Shown: positions 34,455 through 45,342, counted from the first letter of the stretch. The stretch: DNA of 64,000 nucleotides from Chloroflexota bacterium (GCA_016223085.1 JACRPS010000010.1:1-64000); one strand, 5' to 3'. The notes: a model not told the origin generated them from the sequence alone. Translations and numbers: made by a program.

Positions 34455-35489
34455 ATGGTTAAGAAAAGACGAGTTACAATGGCTGATGTTGCCAGGGAAG
34501 CGGGCGTTTCGCGCACAACCGTTTCGTTTGTTTTAAACAATGTTGCTGACTCCAATATTCCCGAAGCGACGCGCGAACGGATTCTCCAGGTTGCCCGTGA
34601 ACTGAATTACGTGCCGAATGTGCAGGCGCTGAATCTCGTCACCGGTCAGACGATGATGATCGCGCTGATCGTGCGCCAGACCTCGGAACAGATGTCCATA
34701 GATACGTTCACCGGCGAGTTCATTCGCGGGGTGACGACGGTCATTGAGGCGCAGAATTACCATCTGCTGGTTCATGCCGCGGAACCGGACGCGCCGGAAA
34801 GCACCTATGGCAAGCTGGTGCGCACGCGCAAGGTGGACGGACTGCTGGTGACGTCGCCGTTAGTGAACGACCCGGAAGTGCGCCTGCTGCACGACGAGGG
34901 CACGCCGATTGTCCTCAATGGTTCGACCGATGCCGACGACATCCCCAGCGTGGATGTGGACAACCGGCAGGGCGCGTACACGGCGGTGCGCCATCTGATT
35001 AATATCGGCCACCGGCGCATCGGCCACATCAGCAACGCGCCGTTTTCCTACCGTTCCAGTTCCGACCGGCTGGAAGGCTACCGGCAGGCGCTGGCGGAAG
35101 CCGGCATTCTGTACGATCTGAACCTGGTGATGCAGGGGGAGTTTACACCCTCCAGCGGCTTCCGTCCGATGTTGGCCCTGCTGGACAGCCCCGAACCGCC
35201 GACTGCCGTATTTGTCGGCAGCGATACAGTCGCCTTTGGCGCGCTGGAAGCGGTACGCCATCGGGGCTACCGCGTGCCGGAAGACGTGTCCATCATCGGC
35301 TTTGACGACATCGTGTTTTCGCAGTACACGCTGCCGCCGCTAACAACCATTCGCGTCCCGGCCTACCGGCTGGGCTACAGCGCCGGTGAGCTGATCCTGA
35401 AAATTATCCAGGGCGAGAAGCTGCCCGATTACCGCGTGGTGTTACCTACCGAGCTGGTGATTCGCCGCTCGACGGTAAAACGACCGTAG
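34455..35489 (+). CDS. LacI-family transcriptional regulator of the alpha-glucoside module
   Basis: This is a 344-residue regulator. The N-terminal HTH reads VTMADVAREAGVSRTTVSFV and the hinge helix has VPNVQALNL. The sugar-binding domain follows, with VDGLLVTSPL, GHRRIGHIS and SIIGFDDI. It likely senses a maltose/trehalose-type sugar and controls the transport genes that follow in the same direction. ATG 34455 is chosen because the promoter and operator lie upstream; a GTG at 34413 would fall inside the promoter. Confidence 0.92.
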   Translation: MVKKRRVTMADVAREAGVSRTTVSFVLNNVADSNIPEATRERILQVARELNYVPNVQALNLVTGQTMMIALIVRQTSEQMSIDTFTGEFIRGVTTVIEAQNYHLLVHAAEPDAPESTYGKLVRTRKVDGLLVTSPLVNDPEVRLLHDEGTPIVLNGSTDADDIPSVDVDNRQGAYTAVRHLINIGHRRIGHISNAPFSYRSSSDRLEGYRQALAEAGILYDLNLVMQGEFTPSSGFRPMLALLDSPEPPTAVFVGSDTVAFGALEAVRHRGYRVPEDVSIIGFDDIVFSQYTLPPLTTIRVPAYRLGYSAGELILKIIQGEKLPDYRVVLPTELVIRRSTVKRP

Positions 35490-35538
35490 GCCAAGCCTAC
35501 CGGTCGGCCTATACATCGTTTCGCTATGAGGAGGAGCT

Positions 35539-36837
35539 ATGTTAAAACGTCTTTCCCTTTTAGTCGTCGTCCTGCTGCTGATCGCTGGCAGCGCCTACGC
35601 CCAGGATGCCAGCAACATTGACTGCATGGGCAGCGAAGGGTCAACGCTGTCTATCATGGCGTCGTGGGCGGGCGAGGAAGAAGAAACCTTCCGCAGCATC
35701 ATCGGCCCGCTGCTGGAAGCCTGCAATATCACCCTGAGCTACGAGGGCACGCGCGATATGAACACGCTGCTGCCGACCCGCGTGGAAGGCGGCAACCCGC
35801 CGGACGTGGCGATCTTTGCCAATCCCGGCGCGCTTAAATCGTTTGCGGACAACCTGGTGCCGCTGACTGACCTCGGCGTGAACGCGGACAGCTATTCCGA
35901 GAGCTGGCAGACATTGGGCACGGCCAACGGCAACTGGCTCGGCCTGCCGCTGAAGACCGACGTTAAGTCGCTGGTGTGGTATAGCCCGGTGGCGTTTGAA
36001 GCCGCTGGCTACGAAGTGCCGACCACCTGGGACGAGTTTGTGGCACTGATGGACCAGATGGTCGCCGATGGCGGCCCGGCGCCGCTGGCGATGGGTTTTG
36101 AAAGCGGCGGCGCGACCGGCTGGACGGCCACCGACTTCGTGCAGGACATCCTGCTGCGGACGCAGGGCGCGGATTACACTAATGGCCTGGCTACCGGCGA
36201 AACGGCCTGGAACGACCAGGGTGTGATTGATGCCTGGACGACGTATGTGGACTGGGTCAACAAGTACAACGTGGGCGGCGCGGACAATGCTACCACCACC
36301 CCGTTTGCCGACGCCATTCTGATGCCGTTCCAGGACCCGCCGCAGGCGTGGATGGTAAAGCAGTCCGGCTTCGCGGGCAGCGCGGTTATCCAGCCGAACT
36401 TCCCGGATTACGTCTATGGCGAGGACTTCGCCTTCTTCGTGCTGCCCGGTCAGGGTGAAGAAGCCCCACCGATGCAGGTGAGCGGCGACATCCTTGGCGT
36501 GTTTAACAATACACCGGCCACGCAGGCGCTGGTGGCGTACCTGTCGAGCGCCGAAGGCGCGACGGCCTGGGCGGCCAGCGGCTTTGACCTGACGCCCAGC
36601 AGCGCAGTGGATATGTCGGCCTATGAAAATCCGATCTCGGCAGACAAAGCGGCAACATTGGCCGAAGCCAGCGGCGTCAGTTACGACGTGGGCGACCTCG
36701 TGTCCCCGGCGGTCGGCCAGGCGGAATTTGACGGCATTACGGCGGCGGTTGGCGGTGGGGATGTGACGGAAATTCTCAACAACATCCAATCGTTGATGGA
36801 ACAGAACATGGAAGCTACCCCGGAAGCATCGGGCTAA
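35539..36837 (+). CDS. aglE: alpha-glucoside ABC transporter substrate-binding protein (AglE type)
   Basis: This 432-residue extracellular binding protein belongs to the SBP_bac_1 family. The signal peptide ends at SAYAQD with no lipobox Cys at that site. The body has the AglE-like pattern (GGNPPDVAIFANPG, LVWYSPVAFEAAGYEVP, GWTATDFVQDILL). It delivers maltose-, sucrose- or trehalose-like sugars to the two permeases that follow. GGAGGAG lies before the ATG. A hairpin (35485-35510) sits between this gene and the regulator gene. Confidence 0.9.
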   Translation: MLKRLSLLVVVLLLIAGSAYAQDASNIDCMGSEGSTLSIMASWAGEEEETFRSIIGPLLEACNITLSYEGTRDMNTLLPTRVEGGNPPDVAIFANPGALKSFADNLVPLTDLGVNADSYSESWQTLGTANGNWLGLPLKTDVKSLVWYSPVAFEAAGYEVPTTWDEFVALMDQMVADGGPAPLAMGFESGGATGWTATDFVQDILLRTQGADYTNGLATGETAWNDQGVIDAWTTYVDWVNKYNVGGADNATTTPFADAILMPFQDPPQAWMVKQSGFAGSAVIQPNFPDYVYGEDFAFFVLPGQGEEAPPMQVSGDILGVFNNTPATQALVAYLSSAEGATAWAASGFDLTPSSAVDMSAYENPISADKAATLAEASGVSYDVGDLVSPAVGQAEFDGITAAVGGGDVTEILNNIQSLMEQNMEATPEASG

Positions 36838-36857
36838 CGCTTCACCGCATCTGAAAC

Positions 36858-36885
36858 GTAGGGGCACGGCATACCGTGCCCCTAC
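36858..36885. repeat. TAGGGG-type palindrome, CACGG core
   Basis: GTAGGGGCACGG and CCGTGCCCCTAC are perfect 12-base arms around CATA. It lies between the binding-protein gene and the first permease gene. Confidence 0.65.
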
Positions 36886-36985
36886 ACCTATTCGTTTGTA
36901 ACTTTCTTTTGGGTGGCAGCATCTTCTCCGGGAGGGCTGCCGCCCGGTCACAAAAATCCTTCTTTTGGGAACAGGGGATTATTCG

Positions 36986-37891
36986 ATGCGAACCCCGATG
37001 ATTATGCGGCAGGGGCGCTGGACGCCCTGGCTGTATCTTGCCCCTGCCATTGTGATTTTGACGATTTACGTACTGTATCCCGCCCTGCGCACGGCGCTGT
37101 TCAGCTTCCAGAACGCCAACAGCACGGCGCTGGCGACTGTGAACTGCCGCGCCGGCGAACCCTGCTGGGGGCTGCTGGAAAACTACCGTCAGGCGCTGTC
37201 GTCGCAGCAGGGGCAGGTGGCGCTGCGAAATACCGCCCTGTGGCTGCTGGTGATCGTGCCCGGCACGGCGCTGCTGGGGCTGCTGTTCGCCGTGCTGACC
37301 GACCGTGTGAGTTACGAGCCGCTGGCAAAGGCGATCATCTTTATGCCGATGGCGATCTCGTTTGTCGGTGCGGCGATCATCTGGCGCTTTGTGTACAACC
37401 CCGACCCCAACCTGGGCATCCTGAACGCGCTGGTGGTCGCGTTAGGCGGCGAACCCCGCGCCTGGCTGGCAAGTCCGCCGCCGGTCAATACGCTCCTGCT
37501 GACCATCGTCGGCCTGTGGATGTGGACCGGCTTTACCATGACGCTGCTGTCCGCCGCGCTCAAGGCGATCCCGACGGACATCATCGAAGCGGCGCGGGTG
37601 GACGGCGCGAACGAGTGGCAGTTGTTCGTGCGGATCATGCTGCCGCTACTGGCGCCGACGATTGCCGTTGTCATGACCACGATGACGATTAACACGCTCA
37701 AGATGTTTGACATTGTGTGGGTGATGAAGGGCATCCAGACGGACGTGATCGCCACCCGCATGGTGTCGGAACTGTACCTGAACCGTAACAACGGATTGGC
37801 CTCCGCCTATGCGGTGATTTTGATCGTCCTGATTATCCCTGTCACCATCTACAACATCCGGCGGTTCAGCGCGGAGGAGGCCGAAAAATGA
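36986..37891 (+). CDS. aglF: alpha-glucoside ABC transporter permease (AglF type)
   Basis: This 301-residue inner-membrane permease belongs to the MalF-like BPD_transp_1 family. It has six helices, and the EAA loop for the ATPase is IIEAARVDGANEWQLFVRIMLPLL. The first outer loop contains VNCRAGEPCWG, a Cys pair that could form a disulphide. ATG 36986 follows AGGGGA. It overlaps the next permease gene by 4 bases. No ATPase gene is present, so a shared MsmK-type subunit is needed. Confidence 0.9.
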   Translation: MRTPMIMRQGRWTPWLYLAPAIVILTIYVLYPALRTALFSFQNANSTALATVNCRAGEPCWGLLENYRQALSSQQGQVALRNTALWLLVIVPGTALLGLLFAVLTDRVSYEPLAKAIIFMPMAISFVGAAIIWRFVYNPDPNLGILNALVVALGGEPRAWLASPPPVNTLLLTIVGLWMWTGFTMTLLSAALKAIPTDIIEAARVDGANEWQLFVRIMLPLLAPTIAVVMTTMTINTLKMFDIVWVMKGIQTDVIATRMVSELYLNRNNGLASAYAVILIVLIIPVTIYNIRRFSAEEAEK

Positions 37892-39084
37892 ACCGAGATC
37901 GTTTGGCCCAGTTTTTTAACCGTTTCCCGGTCAATCTGGCCGTCATCCTGCTGTGCGCGCTGTGGCTGTTGCCGACCTTCGGCCTGTTCATTACGTCCTT
38001 CCGCCCGCAGGAGGCGGTGAATAGCACCGGCTGGTGGACGGCGCTGGCTTCGACCCGCCCCGGTCGCGGGGCATACCAGCAGTTTTGCGCGGAGTGTCAT
38101 GGCGACTCGTATAATGCGCTGCCCAACGCCGACCTGACCAACCCGGACCTGATCGGTACCTTCCGCCGGTCTCTGAATCTGGCGGCCACCTTCAACCGCG
38201 AATATAACGGTGTAATCCACATCCCGGAAGATAAACGTCCGAACCCGCAGGAAACAGCCGATATTCTCGACCACCTGCGCATTGTCTCCGGCCTGCAGGC
38301 GCCGCCGGCACAATTTACCATTGCCAACTACAAGGACGTACTGGTGGGTTACGATGCTCGCGGCGGTACGTATGATGAAGCCTGCGCCGCAGATGGCGCG
38401 ACCGGCACACGTACCTGTGATTTCCTGACGGATGCCACCGCACCGAACGCTGTCTTCCGGGGGATGCTCAACAGCTTCGCAGTAGCCGTGCCGTCCACGA
38501 TCATCCCCATTCTGATCGCCGGTTTTGCCGCCTACGCGCTGTCGTGGATGGACTTCAATGGGCGGCGGGTGATGTTCGCGCTGCTGGTCGGGCTGCAAAT
38601 TATCCCGCTGCAAATGGTGCTGGTGCCCATTTATCGCATGTATACGGACCTCGGCCTCAACGGTACGTTCCTGGGGGTGTGGCTGTTCCATACCGGCTTC
38701 GGCCTGCCGTATGCCATCTATTTAATTCGCAACTTCGTCGGGCGGCTGCCGTCCGAACTGTTTGAGTCGGCCTATCTCGATGGCGCGAATCATTTTACTG
38801 TTTTCCGCCGGATTGTGCTGCCGCTGGCGCTGCCGGCGATTGGCGCGCTGGCGATTTTCCAGTTTTTGTGGATCTGGAACGATCTGCTGGTAGCGCTTAT
38901 CTTCCTGGGCAACAGCGCGCCGGTACTGACCTACCAGCTCAGCCAGATGGTGGACTCGCTCGGCGGCGGTTGGCATCGGATGACGGCAGCGGCATTTGTC
39001 AGTATCATCGTGCCGCTGATTATCTTTTTCGCATTCCAGCGGTTCTTCGTGCGGGGACTGCTGGCCGGTTCAGTCAAAGGATAA
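37888..39084 (+). CDS. aglG: alpha-glucoside ABC permease (AglG type) with inserted cytochrome c-like domain
   Basis: This is a 398-residue protein. Residues 16-37 form the first membrane helix. Residues about 55-137 are an insert starting GRGAYQQFCAECHGDSY, with CxxCH at 67-71, and ending PQETADILDHLRIVSGL, the usual pattern of a small class I cytochrome c domain. No Met ligand stands before that helix; His111 in GVIHIPED is the candidate. From residue 143 (FTIANYKDVL) the normal AglG permease resumes, with an EAA loop at FESAYLDGANHFTVFRRIVL and five helices. The insert would lie outside the membrane, where c-type haem is attached. It follows aglF and precedes treS. Confidence 0.9.
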   Translation: MNRDRLAQFFNRFPVNLAVILLCALWLLPTFGLFITSFRPQEAVNSTGWWTALASTRPGRGAYQQFCAECHGDSYNALPNADLTNPDLIGTFRRSLNLAATFNREYNGVIHIPEDKRPNPQETADILDHLRIVSGLQAPPAQFTIANYKDVLVGYDARGGTYDEACAADGATGTRTCDFLTDATAPNAVFRGMLNSFAVAVPSTIIPILIAGFAAYALSWMDFNGRRVMFALLVGLQIIPLQMVLVPIYRMYTDLGLNGTFLGVWLFHTGFGLPYAIYLIRNFVGRLPSELFESAYLDGANHFTVFRRIVLPLALPAIGALAIFQFLWIWNDLLVALIFLGNSAPVLTYQLSQMVDSLGGGWHRMTAAAFVSIIVPLIIFFAFQRFFVRGLLAGSVKG

Positions 39085-39093
39085 AGACAGGAC

Positions 39094-40686
<1,593 letters not shown>

Positions 40687-40711
40687 ATATTGGCTCCAAA
40701 CAGCAGGAATC

Positions 40712-40739
40712 GTAGGGGCGAACCGCCGGTTCGCCCCTG
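40712..40739. repeat. TAGGGG-type palindrome, CGAACC core
   Basis: GTAGGGGCGAACC and GGTTCGCCCCTG surround GCC. It lies between treS and the convergent subtilase gene. Confidence 0.65.
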
Positions 40740-40762
40740 TCTGTTATGCCTTCGTGGACATC

Positions 40763-42118
40763 TTACGGTGTAGCCGCCAAGGCTGCATCAGCAAGCACCA
40801 GGCCGGAGCCGGTGGCGTCCACGTTCCAGCTAAACGTCGTCCACACGGTGTTATCAAGCACAGTCGCGCTTCCCGGCGGAATATGGAGCGCGGTTGATTC
40901 CAGAATAGTCTCAACCCGTGCCTGCTTTAGAGACGGACTCTTCTCCAGCATTAGCGCGGCAACGCTGGCGACGTGCGGGGTCGCCATGCTCGTACCGCCG
41001 ACATAGTAGAAATTGCCGGGGTTGTTGCTGACCAGATCGCCAATACCCTTTGACCACCAGGGCAGATGGGCGTAGCCGGGGTCACCGGGGAACGGCCCGC
41101 GCACCCAGGAACCGGGGGCAAGTACGTCCAGGTCCTGCCAGGCAGCTTTGCTGCGGCTGCTGAAATCGGTGACATACACCTCGCTGACCTGCGTCGGGTC
41201 GGTCACGTCAATGAACGGATAGAAGTTCGATTGCAGCCACCACAGGCGGTAGCGTTGCCCGGTGTTCGGGTGCAGCCATTCCTTCGTCCAGCCCGCCGCG
41301 CCTGCCGAGATCACCGGCGCATACGAACCGGGCGCGTCCATACCTGCCTCACCATCGTTTCCTGCCGCCGCCACGACGATCACGCCGGCGGCAATGGCGC
41401 GGTCAATCGCCGCCTTTTCTACCGGGTCAATCGGCACGCCGGGATCCCCGCCCAGACTCATGTTGATGACCATTGGCCGGTAGCCGGACAGCGCCAGCTT
41501 GGTTACGTAGTCAATCCCGGCGGCGACCATCGCGCTGGTACCGAAGACGGCACTCGTTGCTGGCTGGGGTGGGCTGCATTTTGGCAGCGCCGGAATCTGG
41601 TAATCGGCCAGCACCTTCACCGGAATAATCGTTACGTCCGGTGCGATCCCCCGTATCATAATCGGCGGCAGCGGGAAACCGGCGGCAGCATCAAAATTCG
41701 AGCGATAGAAGTACCCCAGGATAGTGCTGGCGACGTGGGTCCCATGTGAGGAGCCGGTCGAGCCAACCCACGTCGTTTGGCGCAGCGCGCCGATCTCCAC
41801 GCCCAGGCCGCAGCGATCATTGTGCGCTTTAAACGATACGGACTGGTCAAAGCCTGTACCCAGGTGCGTGGCGACCCGTGCTTCCGGGAAGTAGTCGCGC
41901 CAGTTCGGCACCAGGCCAGTGTCCAGCACGGCCACGTAGACGCCTCTGCCAGTCTGCGATACCTGCTCGATGTTAATCAGATCGGAGTCCCAGGTAGGAT
42001 AGCCCCCGGCGGTGGATGACACCCCTTTGAACGTATTGCCCTGAGCGACCACCGCGCTTACCGACAGGGTGGCTACCAGCATGGCCGCCAGAATAAGAAA
42101 CAAAGAAAAACGTTTCAT
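40763..42118 (-). CDS. S8 family serine peptidase (subtilase), secreted
   Basis: This 451-residue exported protease has a signal peptide ending near SAVVAQG. The catalytic Asp is in VYVAVLDTGLVP, the His in GSSHGTHVASTI, the oxyanion Asn in VVAAAGNDGE, and the Ser in GGTSMATPHVASVAAL. There is no anchoring domain, so it is released or cell-associated. It would degrade extracellular protein. ATG 42118 follows GAGGGAT. Confidence 0.94.
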   Translation of the reverse strand: MKRFSLFLILAAMLVATLSVSAVVAQGNTFKGVSSTAGGYPTWDSDLINIEQVSQTGRGVYVAVLDTGLVPNWRDYFPEARVATHLGTGFDQSVSFKAHNDRCGLGVEIGALRQTTWVGSTGSSHGTHVASTILGYFYRSNFDAAAGFPLPPIMIRGIAPDVTIIPVKVLADYQIPALPKCSPPQPATSAVFGTSAMVAAGIDYVTKLALSGYRPMVINMSLGGDPGVPIDPVEKAAIDRAIAAGVIVVAAAGNDGEAGMDAPGSYAPVISAGAAGWTKEWLHPNTGQRYRLWWLQSNFYPFIDVTDPTQVSEVYVTDFSSRSKAAWQDLDVLAPGSWVRGPFPGDPGYAHLPWWSKGIGDLVSNNPGNFYYVGGTSMATPHVASVAALMLEKSPSLKQARVETILESTALHIPPGSATVLDNTVWTTFSWNVDATGSGLVLADAALAATP

Positions 42119-42398
42119 AACTTTATCCCTCAAACATAAATGTTGAAAGCAAACGGATATTCATTTGCTGACACGATTTTAGAACCCCTGTCTTACATCT
42201 GCCAAAAAAATCCGCGCTGGCAGCATAAGGTTGGATTGAGCTTTATCTACATGGTCGCGCCTGCCTTAATGGATGGCTGTCCAGCGACAAAAGCCGGGCA
42301 GTTGGTGTTGTGGTGTGGCGTGAAAACGGTCCGGGTTGGTTATAATGGAAACTTCTTGAATAACCGATAATTCACCCGCACCGCGAGGAGCAATTTTT

Positions 42399-43478
42399 AT
42401 GTTCAACGGTCTCAATTTAAGCCTGGGCACTCTATCGCGCCTGTCGAACGCAGAGACGCGCTCAATCAGCGCCGAAAACTTTACCGGCGAAAAAGGCAAA
42501 GGCGGCATGGCGACCGAGGGCACCGGCTCGCGGGTTTCGCGTGAACTCGGCCAAGGGTGGAAGGTGTCTCCCTCGATCAACATCAAGGGGCAGCAGGTGG
42601 TCACGCTGGCGGACATCGCCGGGCCGGGCGCGATTCAGCACATCTGGCTGACGGTCGCGCCGGAATGGTGGCGCAAGCTGGTCATACGTTTCTACTGGGA
42701 CGGCGAGGACACCCCCTCGATTGAAACGCCGCTGGGCGATTTTTTCTGCAGTGGCTGGAGCGCGCGCTGTAACGTCACGTCGCTGGCGGTCTGCGTCAAC
42801 CCGGCGGGCGGCTTTAACTGTTACTGGGAGATGCCCTTCCGCCAGCACGCCCGCATCACAATCGAAAATCTGGTGGACGCGGACATCAACGGCTTTTATT
42901 ACCAGATCACCTATACCCTGACTGACGTTCCCGATGACGCGGCCTATCTTCATGCCCAGTGGCGGCGCAGCAATCCGCTGCCGTATCAGCAGGTGCATAC
43001 CCTGCTGGATGGCGTCAAGGGGCAGGGGCACTACGTCGGCACGTATCTGGCGTGGGGGGTGAACAACAATGGCTGGTGGGGGGAGGGCGAAATCAAGTTT
43101 TACCTGGACGGGGACAGGGAGTTCCCGACCATCTGCGGCACGGGAACGGAAGATTACTTCGGCGGCGCGTGGAATTTTGAGTTTCCGCCGGGGCAGTACG
43201 GTGTGTTTTCCAGCCCGTATTCCGGCCTGCCACAGGTGATTAAGCCGGATGGCCTGTACCAGAGCCAGCAGCGGTTTGGTATGTATCGCTGGCACATCAT
43301 GGACCCCATTCGGTTCAAGCAGGACTTGAGCGTGACGATTCAGGCGCTCGGCTGGCGGTCGGAAGGGCGCTACCTGCCGCTGCAGGACGATATCGCTTCG
43401 ACCGCTCTCTGGTATCAGACCGAGCCGCACGTGCCGTTCCCGGCCCTGCCGGATAAAAACGCGCTGGAAGTGATTTGA
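42399..43478 (+). CDS. DUF2961 (GH172-like) protein
   Basis: This is a 359-residue protein with the DUF2961 pattern: KGGMATEG, GPGAIQHIWLTV, LVIRFYWDGEDTPSIETPLGDFF and GTGTEDYFGGAWNF (conserved acids). Members of GH172 include difructose-dianhydride and arabinan-active enzymes. There is no signal peptide, so the substrate is intracellular. CGAGGAG precedes the ATG. The 280 bases between this gene and the subtilase hold no supported gene. Confidence 0.88.
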   Translation: MFNGLNLSLGTLSRLSNAETRSISAENFTGEKGKGGMATEGTGSRVSRELGQGWKVSPSINIKGQQVVTLADIAGPGAIQHIWLTVAPEWWRKLVIRFYWDGEDTPSIETPLGDFFCSGWSARCNVTSLAVCVNPAGGFNCYWEMPFRQHARITIENLVDADINGFYYQITYTLTDVPDDAAYLHAQWRRSNPLPYQQVHTLLDGVKGQGHYVGTYLAWGVNNNGWWGEGEIKFYLDGDREFPTICGTGTEDYFGGAWNFEFPPGQYGVFSSPYSGLPQVIKPDGLYQSQQRFGMYRWHIMDPIRFKQDLSVTIQALGWRSEGRYLPLQDDIASTALWYQTEPHVPFPALPDKNALEVI

Positions 43479-43483
43479 TTTTT

Positions 43484-43511
43484 GTAGGGATACGGCATCC
43501 CGTGTCCCTAC
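43484..43511. repeat. TAGGGA-type palindrome, TACGG core
   Basis: GTAGGGATACGG and CCGTGTCCCTAC (one G-U type mismatch) surround CATC. It lies between the DUF2961 gene and the aldolase gene. Confidence 0.6.
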
Positions 43512-43538
43512 AGTGAGCCACAAGGACAAGCAAGTATC

Positions 43539-44396
43539 ATGACAACCTCTCCGACTCTATATCCGAATGCCGGCAAAACCATCCGCCTGGGGCGGGTGAT
43601 TAACCCGCGCGACTGCCGCGCCGCTGTCGTGGCGTTCGATCACGGCGTCCATATCGGCACGATTCCCGGCAACGTCAACCCCGGCCAGATGCTGGAAGAC
43701 CTGACCGAAGCCGGTGCGGACGCCTTTCTCGTCGGGCCGGGCGTAGCCCGCACCTACGCCAGAATCTTTACCGGACGTGGCGCGCCGGGGCTGATTCTGC
43801 GCCTGGACTGGACCGACCGTTGGCGCAACCCCGATATGCTGGGTTATCCCGAAGGGCGCGGGCGGCTGATTGCGTCGGTCGAGGACGCGGCGCGGCTGGG
43901 CGCGGACGCCGTGCTGGTGTACATGTTTATCGGTTACGAAGACCCGGACGCCGAAGCGCAGCAGGTGGAAAGCGTGGCGCGGGTGGCGCAGGACTGCGAA
44001 GCCTACGGCATGGGCTGCATCATCGAGCCGATGCCGCGCGGGCTGCGGGTAGGCGACAACCCGTATAACGCTGAATATATCGCGCTGGGAGCGCGCATGG
44101 CCTGCGAACTGGGGGCGGACGTTCTGAAGACTGATTACAGCGGCAGTGCTGACACCTTCCGTACCGTCGTTGAATCCTCATTTCGACCGATTCTGATCGC
44201 CGGCGGCCCAAAGACCGCCACCAACCGCGAGGCGCTGGAGATGGTGCGCGGCGCGCTGGATGCCGGCGCGTGGGGCATGTTCATCGGGCGCAACGTGTTT
44301 CAGGCGCCCAACCCGCCGCTGATGATGCGGGTACTGCGCAGCCTGATTCACGACGACGTGAGCGTGGATGACGCCCTGCGCACATTAGGAGAGTAG
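43539..44396 (+). CDS. class I aldolase of the DeoC/LacD/DhnA family
   Basis: This 285-residue TIM-barrel enzyme uses a Schiff-base lysine. AFDHGVHIG near the start, VYMFIGYEDPDAE, and ADVLKTDYSGS with the probable catalytic Lys are the family marks, and PILIAGGPKTATNREALEMV binds phosphate. Related enzymes cleave fructose 1,6-bisphosphate, tagatose 1,6-bisphosphate or make aminodideoxyheptulosonate. The exact sugar is not clear. It lies 3 bases before a GNAT gene. Confidence 0.85.
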   Translation: MTTSPTLYPNAGKTIRLGRVINPRDCRAAVVAFDHGVHIGTIPGNVNPGQMLEDLTEAGADAFLVGPGVARTYARIFTGRGAPGLILRLDWTDRWRNPDMLGYPEGRGRLIASVEDAARLGADAVLVYMFIGYEDPDAEAQQVESVARVAQDCEAYGMGCIIEPMPRGLRVGDNPYNAEYIALGARMACELGADVLKTDYSGSADTFRTVVESSFRPILIAGGPKTATNREALEMVRGALDAGAWGMFIGRNVFQAPNPPLMMRVLRSLIHDDVSVDDALRTLGE

Positions 44397-44399
44397 GGC

Positions 44400-45329
44400 A
44401 TGGCGATCATCATCCGGCCAGAAACGGTGGCCGACTATGCCACGATTGCAGCCGTGAATGCCCGCGCCTTTGGCTTTAAGGGCAGCGAGCCGCTGATGGT
44501 CAGCTTTGCCCGCCACCGCGCCGGCTTCGACCCGGAACTGTCGCTGGTGGTGGAAGTGGATAACTGCGTCGTCGGCCATGCGCTGTTCACGCGGCAGGTG
44601 ATTCGCCTGCTGGGCGAGGACGTGCCTGCTGTGCTGCTCGGTCCGATTGCCGTGGACCCGGCGCACCAGGATCAGGGACTGGGCGGCGCGCTGATCGTCG
44701 AAGGCCACAACGTCGCTCGTGCAAAGGGGTATACCCTCAGCTTTCTGGTCGGCCATCCGACGTATTACCCGCGCTTTGGCTACCGCACCCACGTCTTTGG
44801 CGATGCTCACGTCACGGTAGTTTCCACCGACGAACCGGCACCGCTGGCAACCCGCTTCCCCACCGAGGCCGATGTGCCGGCGCTGGGTAACCTGTGGCTG
44901 CGCGAGGAAGGCGGCGTGGATTTTGCCATCCACCCCGGCGGCGAGTTCATGGATTGGAGTTTCACCAATCCACTGATTTTGCCGGCAGTGTACGTTCGGG
45001 AGGGTGAAATCGTCGGTTATACCCGGATTCACCGCAACGAACCGCTGAAGCCGCGCCTGTTCCTCGCGCGCGATGCCGACGTTGCCCGCGCGATGGTGAA
45101 CATCATTGCCGGCGCTGCCGGGCGCGAGGTGACGCTGCCGCTGCATCCGTATTCGGCATCTGCGGCGGTGTTTGACACGAAGCCAACCGTGCGCGCCTGG
45201 GATGCGGCGATGGCGCACCGGCTGGCGGAAGGGCTGCTGGATGAGTTTATCGCGCGGCTGGAATTTAAGCAGCGCCTGCCGGGGCGACCGGTCTGGCCGG
45301 TAATGTTCGACGTGGAAAACGCGCCATAA
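44400..45329 (+). CDS. GNAT-family N-acetyltransferase
   Basis: This is a 309-residue protein. The GNAT domain (about 1-150) has the acetyl-CoA motif LGPIAVDPAHQDQGLGGALI and the beta-5 stretch FLVGHPTYYPRFGY, matching the YhbS-like group. The C-terminal half (about 150-309) is a second, sterol-carrier-like or GNAT-like domain I cannot name. The substrate is unknown. It is coupled to the aldolase gene by a 3-base gap. Confidence 0.85.
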   Translation: MAIIIRPETVADYATIAAVNARAFGFKGSEPLMVSFARHRAGFDPELSLVVEVDNCVVGHALFTRQVIRLLGEDVPAVLLGPIAVDPAHQDQGLGGALIVEGHNVARAKGYTLSFLVGHPTYYPRFGYRTHVFGDAHVTVVSTDEPAPLATRFPTEADVPALGNLWLREEGGVDFAIHPGGEFMDWSFTNPLILPAVYVREGEIVGYTRIHRNEPLKPRLFLARDADVARAMVNIIAGAAGREVTLPLHPYSASAAVFDTKPTVRAWDAAMAHRLAEGLLDEFIARLEFKQRLPGRPVWPVMFDVENAP

Positions 45330-45342
45330 ACCGTGACAACGT

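Noticed and set aside
35641-36951. A 436-codon minus-strand frame opposite the sugar-binding protein gene
   Set aside because: The plus-strand gene has a signal peptide, family motifs and a ribosome site. The antisense frame has none.
42140-42370. A 76-codon plus-strand frame between the subtilase and DUF2961 genes
   Set aside because: No ribosome site, no recognisable pattern, and unlikely amino-acid use. It is treated as non-coding.
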